64,000 nucleotides of DNA from the NCBI RefSeq assembly GCF_016950255.1, contig NZ_JACGFN010000001.1:744001-808000 (forward strand), written 5' to 3'. The position numbers and the translations under genes were made by a program. The notes under the pieces are model-generated. The model did no database searches and was not told where the DNA came from. It saw only the letters and a program-made list of their open reading frames with translations. Source of the stretch: Pectobacterium brasiliense (lineage in GTDB: Bacteria; Pseudomonadota; Gammaproteobacteria; Enterobacterales; Enterobacteriaceae). Shown here piece after piece: positions 28,553-36,722 of the stretch; the stretch's first letter is position 1; every line of letters starts with the position of its first letter.

Positions 28553-28580
28553 TAAGTGATTTCCTTGCACGCTCAGTTCC
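28553..28580 (-). promoter_or_regulatory. Hrp box of hrpN
   Basis: Minus strand: GGAACT, 15 bases, TCACTTA. It has one change from consensus in each half but the exact spacer, placed 80 bp before the hrpN start and just after hrpV. Confidence 0.82.
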
Positions 28581-28616
28581 CGTCTTATGCACGAAAACGC
28601 ATGACTTTTTCACGGT

Positions 28617-28964
28617 TCAGCGCGGCGGCAGACCGGCCAAACGCCACAGTTCGTCGATTGCCACAACCGACTCTGCCAATGTGGATAACGCGCGACGTAA
28701 CCGCAGATGTTGCTGTTCATCCAGACTCAGGTCGCAGGCAAACAGCGCATCGGCCTCCAGAAAGCGGCGTTGTAAAATTTGCCGCAGCATACCGGGGTAA
28801 TGTCGAGCGGGAGCCAGCGTTAAGATAAGCATGGCCTTATTCGCCGACACCGCCGTAAACCACAGCGTGACGCCCGACTGTACCGCCCAGCAGGCCGTCG
28901 TCGCGGTTTTCAGCGCAGTGAGGAAATCATGCTGATTATCGAATACCGCCACGGGTTCACTCAT
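28617..28964 (-). CDS. hrpV: HrpV, regulatory protein of the hrpC operon
   Basis: A 115-residue cytoplasmic protein. In Pseudomonas syringae HrpV is an anti-activator that binds HrpS, and HrpG relieves it; the Pectobacterium homologue sits in the same operon place. It is the last gene of hrpF-hrpG-hrcC-hrpT-hrpV and overlaps the end of hrpT by 8 bp. Sequence motifs are weak, so the name rests chiefly on position and size. Confidence 0.82.
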   Translation of the reverse strand: MSEPVAVFDNQHDFLTALKTATTACWAVQSGVTLWFTAVSANKAMLILTLAPARHYPGMLRQILQRRFLEADALFACDLSLDEQQHLRLRRALSTLAESVVAIDELWRLAGLPPR

Positions 28965-29148
28965 CCACGCTGACTCTGCTGTAATCCGCCGGGCTGCTAC
29001 GCAGATCGGGCTGCCACCAGATGATGAGCTGCCGCGTTTCCGGCTGCGGACGACAGGTCACCGAGGCGCAGTTGGCGAGCTGCCGCGGGGTATTGCAGGC
29101 GCTCAGCAGGAGTGCGATCAGCGCGACGGACAGTGCTTTATGATTCAT
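28957..29148 (-). CDS. hrpT: HrpT, small outer-membrane lipoprotein (secretin pilotin)
   Basis: A 63-residue lipoprotein with a lipobox (LLLSAC, Cys near residue 18). HrpT-type proteins help the HrcC secretin reach or assemble in the outer membrane. The ATG at 29148 has AGGA seven bases upstream and is preferred over 29154. It lies 27 bp after hrcC and overlaps hrpV. Confidence 0.87.
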   Translation of the reverse strand: MNHKALSVALIALLLSACNTPRQLANCASVTCRPQPETRQLIIWWQPDLRSSPADYSRVSVDE

Positions 29149-29175
29149 GACCATTTCCTGTTTTAATTGGAATCG

Positions 29176-31245
29176 CTACTGAGATGTCAGCAGATTACGT
29201 CGGGCGGGCTGAGACGTCAGCGCGGGCTGCAACGCAAGGAACACCTCGCTGGATTCCCCCGGTGCTAGCGTCGTTTTCGGCCACACCGCCACCGCTAACG
29301 TGCGGCTACTGGCACAGGCGGCTTCATCAAAACGCTGGGGCTGTGTGCCGCCGTTACGTACGACGCCGACGCTCAGGCGCACCTGACCATTGCTATACCA
29401 CTGATAGCGCGAACTGTCGTAGATCAGGCCCGACTGCGAGCGGCATACCTCGCCCAATCGCGTACCTTTACCGTCTGCCTGAAACCCGGCGGGAAGTTGG
29501 CGGCTGGCGAGATCGCGAAACGCGCCTTCAATCAGGCTGTAGAGATCCGTTTTACCGTTGCGCTGCGCGACGCGGTTCATCGCACCATTCAACTGCTGAC
29601 GATTGGCGGAGGACACATAGCGCGTGGGATCGGTTTGATCGCCGACCAGATGTGGCGTCAGGATAAACAGGCGCTCACGGCGCGAGACTTCATGACGCGT
29701 CGAGGTAAACAGCTGCCCCAGCAGCGGGATATCCCCGAGGATCGGAATGCGGCGATCGCGGTCACCGCTCTCTTCAACGTGAAAACCACCCAACACCAGC
29801 GCACGGTTCTCTCCAATCAGCGCCTGCGTGCTGACAGTGCCACGTTTCACGCCGGAGGCCTCACCTTCACGCCCGGTCTCCACCTGACCGTCTTCGATAT
29901 CGATAACCAGTTGGATACTGCGCTGCGCCCCTTCGCCAATCACGCGCGGCGTCACCTGCAGGCTGGTGCCAGCGGTCACCGGTTGAATGTCCGCGACGCG
30001 TTCACCCGTCGCCGTGATGAACGCCGTCCGGCTGAAATCAACAATCGCGGGTTGATTCTCCAGCGTCAGTACGGAAGGATTGGCGACGATGGACGCCGTT
30101 CCTTCCCCTTCGAGCGCCTGAATATCGGCGAAGAAGCGTTTGAAATCGCTGACAAACAGGGTGCTTCGTCCCATCATCATGGTGCTGCCCGCGCTCACAT
30201 TGCCGAGCTGCGCCTGCCAGTTCGCTTCCAGCCGCGACAGTGCGGTTCGGTCCACATCCAGAATAATGGCATCAATATTGACCAGATTTTGCGGTACATC
30301 GATATGGTCGACGAGCTGCTGATACTCCGCACGGCGCTTTTCATCATCCCGAATCAACAGCGCGTTATTACGCACATCGGCGGAAATCTTGCCGCTTAGC
30401 GTCACACGGCCTGACGCCTCGCCGTTGCGACCTGGGTTATTACGGGTTGCCAGTCGGGTCATCAGCGAACGCGTACTCTCCCGCATCGCTTCCATGCCGT
30501 TATCCGGCTGCACGGGCATCGGGCCGGATGCGCCTGCCGGTGCCGCACGCTGACCATCCATCAACTCATTGAGAATAGTCGCGACGCCGGGAATGGTGAC
30601 TTTTTGATCGCGATATTGCAGCGTCCGGTCGGATACCGAGGCATAGCGCAACGGAAATATCATCACCTTGCGCCGTTCGTCCTGTTTTTCCCGCTGCTGA
30701 CTGAAATTACGAATCAGATCGATATACGCCTGCGGGCCGGTGACCAGCACCACGCCCTCTTCCGGCAGTTCCCCCCAGCCGAAGCGGGAATCGAGCAGAC
30801 CGATACCGCTGAGCGCCTGTTTGATATCGGGCGCGGCATCCGGAGAAATCTCCAGCCGCACCGACGCCTGTTCATCCTGCGGGCTGACATACAGCGCATT
30901 GTTATACACGAACCACTGAAAACGGTGCTCCAGCGCCAGCCTGTCGAGGAATAACGTGGGGTTATCCGCGCGAATTTTCGCCGTAACCTCATTGTCCGCA
31001 ATATTGCCCAGCACCAAATCCACGCCGTGGCTGTTGGCAAAATCCGTCAGAATCGCGGACAGCGGCGTTTGCTCGGCAGAATAGGCATACGCGCCCTTGT
31101 TCCAGTCAGCTGGCGTGGCAGCGTGCGCCAGCGAAATCATCCCATTCACCGGGATAATCCCCATCAGCACTACCGCCCAGCAAAACCAGCGATAGACCGC
31201 CAGAAAAATGCTATACGCTTGATGACGTATCAGTCCCTTACGCAT
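29176..31245 (-). CDS. hrcC: HrcC, outer-membrane secretin of the type III system (SctC)
   Basis: A 689-residue ring-forming secretin through which the Hrp pilus passes. A signal-peptide-like N-terminus (hydrophobic to about residue 42, ending SLAHAA) is followed by N-domains with the YSAEQTPLSAIL start typical of the family. The C-terminal secretin core has the conserved VPILGDIPLLGQLF motif near residues 495-510. The start overlaps hrpG by 8 bp. Confidence 0.96.
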   Translation of the reverse strand: MRKGLIRHQAYSIFLAVYRWFCWAVVLMGIIPVNGMISLAHAATPADWNKGAYAYSAEQTPLSAILTDFANSHGVDLVLGNIADNEVTAKIRADNPTLFLDRLALEHRFQWFVYNNALYVSPQDEQASVRLEISPDAAPDIKQALSGIGLLDSRFGWGELPEEGVVLVTGPQAYIDLIRNFSQQREKQDERRKVMIFPLRYASVSDRTLQYRDQKVTIPGVATILNELMDGQRAAPAGASGPMPVQPDNGMEAMRESTRSLMTRLATRNNPGRNGEASGRVTLSGKISADVRNNALLIRDDEKRRAEYQQLVDHIDVPQNLVNIDAIILDVDRTALSRLEANWQAQLGNVSAGSTMMMGRSTLFVSDFKRFFADIQALEGEGTASIVANPSVLTLENQPAIVDFSRTAFITATGERVADIQPVTAGTSLQVTPRVIGEGAQRSIQLVIDIEDGQVETGREGEASGVKRGTVSTQALIGENRALVLGGFHVEESGDRDRRIPILGDIPLLGQLFTSTRHEVSRRERLFILTPHLVGDQTDPTRYVSSANRQQLNGAMNRVAQRNGKTDLYSLIEGAFRDLASRQLPAGFQADGKGTRLGEVCRSQSGLIYDSSRYQWYSNGQVRLSVGVVRNGGTQPQRFDEAACASSRTLAVAVWPKTTLAPGESSEVFLALQPALTSQPARRNLLTSQ

Positions 31246-31672
31246 GTCGTTCTCCTTGCAAAAAAGCCAGCGTGTTCAGATTCAGTGGAGCGGAAACGGG
31301 CGTTTTCGCCCGCGGCGTGAGCAGGCTCAGCCAGACGTCCCGTTGGTTTAGTAAGGTTTCCAGGCTGCGGCACAGCTGCATGACGTCATCGGCATCAGGC
31401 CGCATCCATAGCCAGAGCTGTTCATCCTGCGGGGAGAGCGACAGTATGGCGGTATCATCCTGAAACTGGGCGCGGGCGGCGTCAGCCAGCTGTAAGGCAC
31501 GCGCCAGCATCGGCTCATCCGGCAACACGCGCAGCGGAATGGCCGCGCTACACGCCACGCCCGAAGACTGCCGTACAAGCGCCACCGCCCCGCCATCAAT
31601 GTTCAACTTCAGCGTCGGCGTCCCGCCGTTTAGCCAACGCTCCAGCATCACGGCCAACTCAGTTGAAGTCAT
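31238..31672 (-). CDS. hrpG: HrpG, type III secretion cytoplasmic protein
   Basis: A 144-residue soluble protein with chaperone-like size and fold pattern. In Pseudomonas HrpG binds HrpV and frees HrpS, coupling secretion to gene expression. It overlaps hrpF by 14 bp and hrcC by 8 bp, which argues for tight translational coupling. Assigned by operon position. Confidence 0.85.
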   Translation of the reverse strand: MTSTELAVMLERWLNGGTPTLKLNIDGGAVALVRQSSGVACSAAIPLRVLPDEPMLARALQLADAARAQFQDDTAILSLSPQDEQLWLWMRPDADDVMQLCRSLETLLNQRDVWLSLLTPRAKTPVSAPLNLNTLAFLQGERHA

Positions 31673-31883
31673 TGATGATGGCCTTTGCCAAGCCGTGTTT
31701 CACGCTCAGCAACTGCCCGACCGCCCAACTGGCATTGGAATAGTCCATGCTGGCTTCAAAAAAGGCATAACTGTCTGCCTGACTGGCTCCACCTTCGGCA
31801 ACGTTCAGCGCAATATCATCCAGCTGTTGCTGCGAATCGACCAGATGCGCGTCAAGGCGACGTTGAATGGGGTTAAGGGACAT
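31659..31883 (-). CDS. hrpF: HrpF, small helical type III protein
   Basis: A 74-residue acidic, helical cytoplasmic protein, the first gene of the hrpC operon. HrpF-type proteins have been proposed to act with HrpG as a chaperone pair for the pilin HrpA. The start has GAGGAGAG upstream. A Hrp box lies 100 bp before the gene. Confidence 0.87.
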   Translation of the reverse strand: MSLNPIQRRLDAHLVDSQQQLDDIALNVAEGGASQADSYAFFEASMDYSNASWAVGQLLSVKHGLAKAIINDFN

Positions 31884-31983
31884 AGCACGCTCTCCTCATA
31901 GGGTATTTTCCTCACAACAGGGTTTGGGTCGGTGACGAGAACGTTGGTCGTAAACCTGAGCGTTCTCGTCATTGACTCAATAG

Positions 31984-32011
31984 TGAGTGGTTAACCCCGG
32001 CATGCAGTTCC
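31984..32011 (-). promoter_or_regulatory. Hrp box of hrpF-hrpG-hrcC-hrpT-hrpV
   Basis: Minus strand: GGAACT, 15 bases, CCACTCA. It matches CCACNNA exactly, with one change in GGAACC. It is located in the hrpE-hrpF gap, pointing to hrpF. Confidence 0.88.
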
Positions 32012-32029
32012 CATTAGCAGACAGTGATT

Positions 32030-32629
32030 TCACATCGCAGCGGGATATTCAGGAGGAATCAGCTGTGCTGTCGCCTGTCGCCAGCTCAGCGACATCACGC
32101 CATGCGCCGTAATCAGCTTCATGGCATCGCTATCCAGCGTGTCGTCGCTGGCGAGACGCCACTCAAGATGCGTATGTGCATCCAGCCAGTGCTGTACATC
32201 GGCAAGTTGGGCGGGATGGCAATACAGCGTTCCCCGACTTTCTCCCTGCTGTTGCTTCAACAACTGTCGCAATAAAGCGTGATGGCGCGACGGTTCAGGC
32301 GTTTTATCCAGCAAATGCGCCAGCGCATCACGCAGCAGCTGTCCGGCTTGCGTAATCATGCTCTTTTCCAGATCCATTCGGTCTTGTCGAACGCCCTGTA
32401 ATAGCGCGTTTGCCTGCTGCCAGAATTCCGCTTCTGCCTGTTCGACAGCCTGCTCACCGAGCGTTCGGGCACGTTCGTGCGCCTGCGCCACAATCGTATC
32501 GGCCTGCGCAGTGGCCTCTTCCCAAAGTGTCCGACTGCGGCGGTGCGCCGCGACTCGCTCCGCCGGAATAATCACCGTTTCCTCCCGACTGCCGCCGGGT
32601 AATGTCGCAAACGTCTTTGTCATCAGCAT
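32030..32629 (-). CDS. hrpE: HrpE, type III ATPase regulator/stator (SctL)
   Basis: A 199-residue SctL-family protein that binds the ATPase HrcN and links it to the sorting platform. A long, charged, Ala/Gln/Glu-rich helical N-terminal half (about residues 35-100) precedes a compact C-terminal domain, as in FliH/SctL. The start has AGGA six bases upstream. It is the last gene of the hrpA operon. Confidence 0.9.
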   Translation of the reverse strand: MLMTKTFATLPGGSREETVIIPAERVAAHRRSRTLWEEATAQADTIVAQAHERARTLGEQAVEQAEAEFWQQANALLQGVRQDRMDLEKSMITQAGQLLRDALAHLLDKTPEPSRHHALLRQLLKQQQGESRGTLYCHPAQLADVQHWLDAHTHLEWRLASDDTLDSDAMKLITAHGVMSLSWRQATAQLIPPEYPAAM

Positions 32630-32666
32630 GCTTCGTCCTTAGCAAAATGAATAGAAATGAGGAGGG

Positions 32667-33296
32667 TTATGTGGGTGTCGATGCCTTCCAAATCAGGGCA
32701 TCGCACAGCGCATTCAGCCGGGCGGCGGGCAATGACATCGTCGGGGCATGGCAGGGAGTATCCCCACAACAGGGCCAATCGCGAGGAAAAAGCAGCCGCA
32801 GACGCGGCCAGCACGTTTCACCATAGCGAATGCGCAGCAGCGTCAGCGCATCCTGATAGCTCGTGGCGGGTGACGTCGACGATAAGGCAGAAAAGGTGAC
32901 CGCTGACGGCAGCCATAAGCCCGGCCGCAGCGCCTTTGCCAGCCGCTCGCACCATATACCTTCCGCGTCCGAGCGGTCCGGATTGCGTACGGGCTGACAC
33001 ACCCGCACCATCAGCCGCAATACCGTTTCGCGCTGCGCCGTATCCAGCGCCCCTATTTGCATCAGTGAAGCCAGCGGATCCGGTGGCAACACCGACGGCA
33101 GAGAAAAATGACGATGAAGCTGCACGGCATTCACATGCAGCCAGTCGCGGCGCGGCGGCGAATCGGGCAACCTCACCTTCCCGTCCCACCAACTGAGATC
33201 GGCTTGTAACAGGCAATCCTCTGCCCACCAGGTCAGCCAGGCAAGCGGTGTGAGATCGCCCGACTCATGCCGTTGGCGTTGCGCTTGTATGGTCAT
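32667..33296 (-). CDS. hrpD: HrpD, type III sorting-platform protein (SctK)
   Basis: A 209-residue cytoplasmic protein at the SctK position between hrcJ and hrpE. I chose the ATG at 33296 because it forms an ATGA overlap with the hrcJ stop; the frame runs open to 33407. Trp-rich N-terminus (PLAWLTWWAEDC). SctK proteins are poorly conserved, so the assignment leans on gene order. Confidence 0.87.
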   Translation of the reverse strand: MTIQAQRQRHESGDLTPLAWLTWWAEDCLLQADLSWWDGKVRLPDSPPRRDWLHVNAVQLHRHFSLPSVLPPDPLASLMQIGALDTAQRETVLRLMVRVCQPVRNPDRSDAEGIWCERLAKALRPGLWLPSAVTFSALSSTSPATSYQDALTLLRIRYGETCWPRLRLLFPRDWPCCGDTPCHAPTMSLPAARLNALCDALIWKASTPT

Positions 33297-34060
33297 GGTG
33301 ACGATACTTCCTTCGCTTTTTTCTGCTGCCATTGTCGCAGGTGAGGCGCGCCGATGCGCCAGCCTAATAGCCCAGCCAGCATTAGGCCAAATAGCCCTGC
33401 GCCCCACTGCCAGCGGCGCATCTCATCCGGCGTAAGCGTGAACGGCCCGAGCGTGACCACGGGGATCGTGTCCTGATACGGTTCCGCCGGAACAAAGACG
33501 ATCGCCAGTTCTTTATCATCTTTGCCAGACAGGCCGGGGATGCTACTGGCGACCATACGGCGGATGCGCTGCTCCATCCCATCGGGCTCAAGCTCGGCAC
33601 GGTATTTGATAAACACCGCTGCCGAGGCTGGCTGAACCGGCTCGCCGGGAGCAATACGTTCGGGCAGCACCACATGCACCCGCGCCACCAGCACGCCGTC
33701 GATCTGCGCCAGCGTCGCCTCCACTTCCTGCGACAGCGCGTAGATATAACGGGCGCGCTCTTCCAGCGGCGTCGAGATCACACCGCTTTTCTGAAAGACC
33801 TCGCCCAGATTGGTACGCGATTGCTTCGGTAAACCGGCCGCATTCAGAATATTGACGGCACGTTCCATGTTTTTTGCATCGATCACCAGCGTGACGCCGG
33901 TTTTATCCACCCGTTTCTCCGCGCCGATCTGATAGCGGCCGAGCATCGAAATCGCTTCGTTGGCATCGTTCTCCGACAACCCACGATTCAGCTCAATCGG
34001 CTCGCCGCAGCCGGTCAATAGCCCGATCAGCAGAAGAAACACTCGCTTATCGATTTTCAT
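33293..34060 (-). CDS. hrcJ: HrcJ, inner-membrane ring lipoprotein (SctJ)
   Basis: A 255-residue YscJ/FliF-family lipoprotein that forms the periplasmic side of the inner-membrane ring. A lipobox (LLTGC, Cys near residue 18) is followed by LNRGLSENDANE, the family hallmark, and by a ring-building domain with VHVVLPER. A C-terminal membrane segment lies near residues 222-240. It follows hrpB by 6 bp. Confidence 0.96.
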   Translation of the reverse strand: MKIDKRVFLLLIGLLTGCGEPIELNRGLSENDANEAISMLGRYQIGAEKRVDKTGVTLVIDAKNMERAVNILNAAGLPKQSRTNLGEVFQKSGVISTPLEERARYIYALSQEVEATLAQIDGVLVARVHVVLPERIAPGEPVQPASAAVFIKYRAELEPDGMEQRIRRMVASSIPGLSGKDDKELAIVFVPAEPYQDTIPVVTLGPFTLTPDEMRRWQWGAGLFGLMLAGLLGWRIGAPHLRQWQQKKAKEVSSP

Positions 34061-34066
34061 AGGCCG

Positions 34067-34438
34067 CTACTGTAAGTTGGTGAGTTTTTCCAGACTTTGC
34101 ACACTTTTCGCCACCAATTTAGCGCTCAGCAGACTTTCCAGATAGAACGACGACAGCGTTCGGGTCGCATCCAGCACATCTTTTGGATTATTGGAGCGCA
34201 TCGACTGGCTCACATCGCGTTCGGCGGATTTAAATACGCCGTTCAGTCCCTGAGATTTTTCCGCCAGTGCGCCCAGCCACTGACTGTTGCCGCTTTCTGC
34301 TGTCATCGGTGCCGACGACATCGCTGCGCTAAACCAGGACACATCCTGATTGGTCGAAGAAGAGGAAAAAGACGTGCCGTTGTCCGCCAGCGGAGCATCC
34401 CCCGGCTGGGGCAGCGTAGTAGCGTGGTTGATTTTCAT
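34067..34438 (-). CDS. hrpB: HrpB, type III inner rod protein (SctI)
   Basis: A 123-residue small secreted protein with a Ser/Thr-rich N-terminus and a helical C-terminus (about residues 75-120), as in inner rod/SctI proteins. It lies between hrpA and hrcJ, the standard place, and is separated from hrpA by a strong hairpin with a T-run. Confidence 0.88.
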   Translation of the reverse strand: MKINHATTLPQPGDAPLADNGTSFSSSSTNQDVSWFSAAMSSAPMTAESGNSQWLGALAEKSQGLNGVFKSAERDVSQSMRSNNPKDVLDATRTLSSFYLESLLSAKLVAKSVQSLEKLTNLQ

Positions 34439-34462
34439 GGTGTGGATTCCATCGCGGACGGG

Positions 34463-34494
34463 ATAAAAAATAAAGCCGGAGCAAAGCTCCGGCT
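34463..34494 (-). terminator. hairpin with T-run between hrpA and hrpB (attenuator)
   Basis: Perfect 9-bp stem AGCCGGAGC/GCTCCGGCT with an AAA loop (34474-34494). On the minus strand it is followed by TTATTTTTTATCCC. It looks like a full rho-independent terminator placed inside the operon, 13 bp after hrpA. It should let much more pilin mRNA be made than mRNA of the downstream genes. Confidence 0.85.
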
Positions 34495-34507
34495 CGTTGC
34501 ATCACGA

Positions 34508-34714
34508 TCAGAACTGGATAGCTTTCGCCGCTTTCTGCCCGGAGTTCAGTGCTTTAGACGCGGAATCCATCTGACCATCCAGAATGGAGTTTTCCGTATC
34601 TATCGCCATTTTCTCTGCCTGGGCGCCTGCTGCACGTGTCAGAGAGCCAGCCATCGCGGTATCCAGAGTCTGAGAAGCTGCCTGAGATGCAATCTGGGAA
34701 AGTCCAAAGTTCAT
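34508..34714 (-). CDS. hrpA: HrpA, Hrp pilus subunit
   Basis: A 68-residue pilin, the building block of the long Hrp pilus that crosses the plant cell wall. It is small, Ala/Ser-rich, without Cys, and has an amphipathic helical C-terminal half, as in the HrpA family. It is the first gene of hrpA-hrpB-hrcJ-hrpD-hrpE, with a Hrp box 76 bp upstream and an attenuator-like hairpin just downstream. Confidence 0.93.
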   Translation of the reverse strand: MNFGLSQIASQAASQTLDTAMAGSLTRAAGAQAEKMAIDTENSILDGQMDSASKALNSGQKAAKAIQF

Positions 34715-34790
34715 GATATATCTCCAAATATAATAAATGTTTACGGTAGTGAACTGTCATGCTGTACATACAGTCATCTTGTTCATTCAT

Positions 34791-34818
34791 TAAGTGGGAT
34801 AGCGGGTCAGTGAGTTCC
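34791..34818 (-). promoter_or_regulatory. Hrp box of hrpA operon
   Basis: Minus strand: GGAACT, 15 bases, CCACTTA. The -10 half is perfect and the -35 half has one change; spacer 15. Confidence 0.9.
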
Positions 34819-35050
34819 AACGAAAAGGAAATTCTTTCGGTAATGACAATGCGAGGGGAAGAACTAGCCTAGTTTTCTCTGTGTTTCCGGCCGTTAGTTA
34901 TCATAGATTTTCTTTTAAAATAATAAAAAACGTTATTACCTGACCGAAAGGCCATACGTTGTTTCTGATTTGCAGGGACGTTTTTATGCTGTGCAACTGG
35001 CAAGGATGCGATATTTGAACCCATGCCGTACTATTCCGTCACGCTGCCAA

Positions 35051-36640
35051 ATGGTCGCTATGCTCACCTTAACTACCAATACCAGATTGTGGTTCAGACT
35101 TATTTTGATTTCGTTTGCCAGCGCATTGCTGGCGCTGTTTATTGGTCAGGGAATTTTAGCCAGGCTGGAACAAACGCAGTTGCAGCACTATAGCCAGAAC
35201 GTGCTCGAACAAGGAACCGCCGTCGCCCGTGAAAGCCGGGAAACCATAGACCGCGTACTGACGCTGAATAACACGCCTTGCTCCAGCGCCGATCTGAAAG
35301 AATTACGCCTGCTCTCCTTTTACTCCGTCTATCTGCGTGATATTGGGCGAATCAAGAACAACTATCTCATCTGTTCCGCGGGCTGGGGCATCCTCAACCC
35401 ACCGATTTATCTGCTACAGCCAAACCTGACGACCGATGAAGGCATGCAGTTGTGGACGGCGATGAAAGACGTGATTGATCCACGTATTACCGCCGATATG
35501 GCGAGTCTCAACGGTGTCGTCACTGTCACCGCAGCCGCCGCATTTCGTCATTTCACTCAGCCCCCCGCCGAATACAGCGCGATGCTGCTCACGCGTAATC
35601 TGGGGCATATCTATCAGACCTTTGGCAACATCGACCTCACGATGTTCAAAGAGAAACGGCATGAGAGTAACGGGTGGCTGACCATGGGAAAACGCCAGAC
35701 GTTTTTCTGCGCAACAACCCTGAATGTCTGCGTGCTGGCTCAGTTGGATTCTGCCGGCATCCTGTATCGCCCCTGGTATATCATCGCGGCGCTGTTTTCT
35801 GTCGGGGCGATCCTCGGGACCAGTTTTGCCCTGTCCTACCAGCTCTATGACGATCGGCACCATGCTTTACCATCACAGCTAAAACGCGCGATCAAACACC
35901 AGCGGTTTCAGGTCTATTATCAGCCGCTGATCAGCCTGCCGCAGCGCACCATTATTGGCGTAGAGGCGCTAGCGCGTTGGAAAAATGAACGCGGCGATAG
36001 TGTCTCACCGGAATACTTCATCAATATTGCAGAAAAAATGGGCTACTCAGATGAGCTAACCCGCATCATTACGCGTCAGGCGCTGCGTGACATGCAGCCG
36101 TACCTCACGCAGGACACGCCCTTTCTTCTGAGTATTAATCTGTCCGTCTCCGACATTATTTCGCCGGATTATCATCACTTCCTGAAGCAAATGTGTGATG
36201 AATTGGCGATCGATAAAACACGCGTCATGCTGGAACTCACCGAGCGCTCGAGCACGTCCCACAAGACGCTGGCTGATGGCCTTGAGGCGCTACGGCGCTC
36301 GGGCTATAAGATCGCGCTTGATGATTTCGGCACGGGTTATTCCAATCTCGATTATCTGAGCCATTTACCGTTCGATATGATCAAGATCGACAAAATTTTT
36401 GTCGACGCTATCGGCACAGACACGGTTAATGCCGCTATGGCCGATCTGTTATTTACCCTCATCAAAAAACTCGACGTCCCGGTGATCGTCGAAGGGGTAG
36501 AAACGCGCGAGCAAGCCGCCTACATCCTGCAACAGTGCCCGTCGGCGATTATGCAAGGATGGTATTTCAGTAAGGCGGTAGCCTTGCACGATCTACCGGA
36601 TATCCATCACTATCCATGCCCGCCGATAGAGACGGTGTAA
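35051..36640 (+). CDS. CSS-motif EAL-domain cyclic-di-GMP phosphodiesterase
   Basis: A 529-residue inner-membrane enzyme predicted to break down cyclic di-GMP. A membrane segment (about residues 12-32) precedes a periplasmic sensor domain with a Cys-Ser-Ser motif near residue 77 and a partner Cys. A second membrane segment lies near 237-265, then a cytoplasmic EAL domain. Catalytic motifs appear intact: EALARW near 304, LSINLS, LELTE, IALDDFGTGYS, IKIDK, VEGVET and QGWYFS. The CSS periplasmic domain is known to sense redox state through DsbA/DsbB in related enzymes. I chose the ATG at 35051; the frame extends to 34970. It lies between hrpA and hrpS; Dickeya dadantii EcpC is, to my knowledge, a counterpart affecting type III expression. 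No Hrp box was found. Confidence 0.92.
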   Translation: MVAMLTLTTNTRLWFRLILISFASALLALFIGQGILARLEQTQLQHYSQNVLEQGTAVARESRETIDRVLTLNNTPCSSADLKELRLLSFYSVYLRDIGRIKNNYLICSAGWGILNPPIYLLQPNLTTDEGMQLWTAMKDVIDPRITADMASLNGVVTVTAAAAFRHFTQPPAEYSAMLLTRNLGHIYQTFGNIDLTMFKEKRHESNGWLTMGKRQTFFCATTLNVCVLAQLDSAGILYRPWYIIAALFSVGAILGTSFALSYQLYDDRHHALPSQLKRAIKHQRFQVYYQPLISLPQRTIIGVEALARWKNERGDSVSPEYFINIAEKMGYSDELTRIITRQALRDMQPYLTQDTPFLLSINLSVSDIISPDYHHFLKQMCDELAIDKTRVMLELTERSSTSHKTLADGLEALRRSGYKIALDDFGTGYSNLDYLSHLPFDMIKIDKIFVDAIGTDTVNAAMADLLFTLIKKLDVPVIVEGVETREQAAYILQQCPSAIMQGWYFSKAVALHDLPDIHHYPCPPIETV

Positions 36641-36722
36641 CCTGAAAGCAGGCCTACAGGCAAAAGTCGGCCTGCCGTCATTGGCTACCGTACCCCAATC
36701 GGTAAACGGCGGAGAGTCTACC

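Noticed and set aside
29497..30399. A 300-codon plus-strand frame inside hrcC
   Set aside because: Shadow of the secretin gene; composition and position fit antisense reading.
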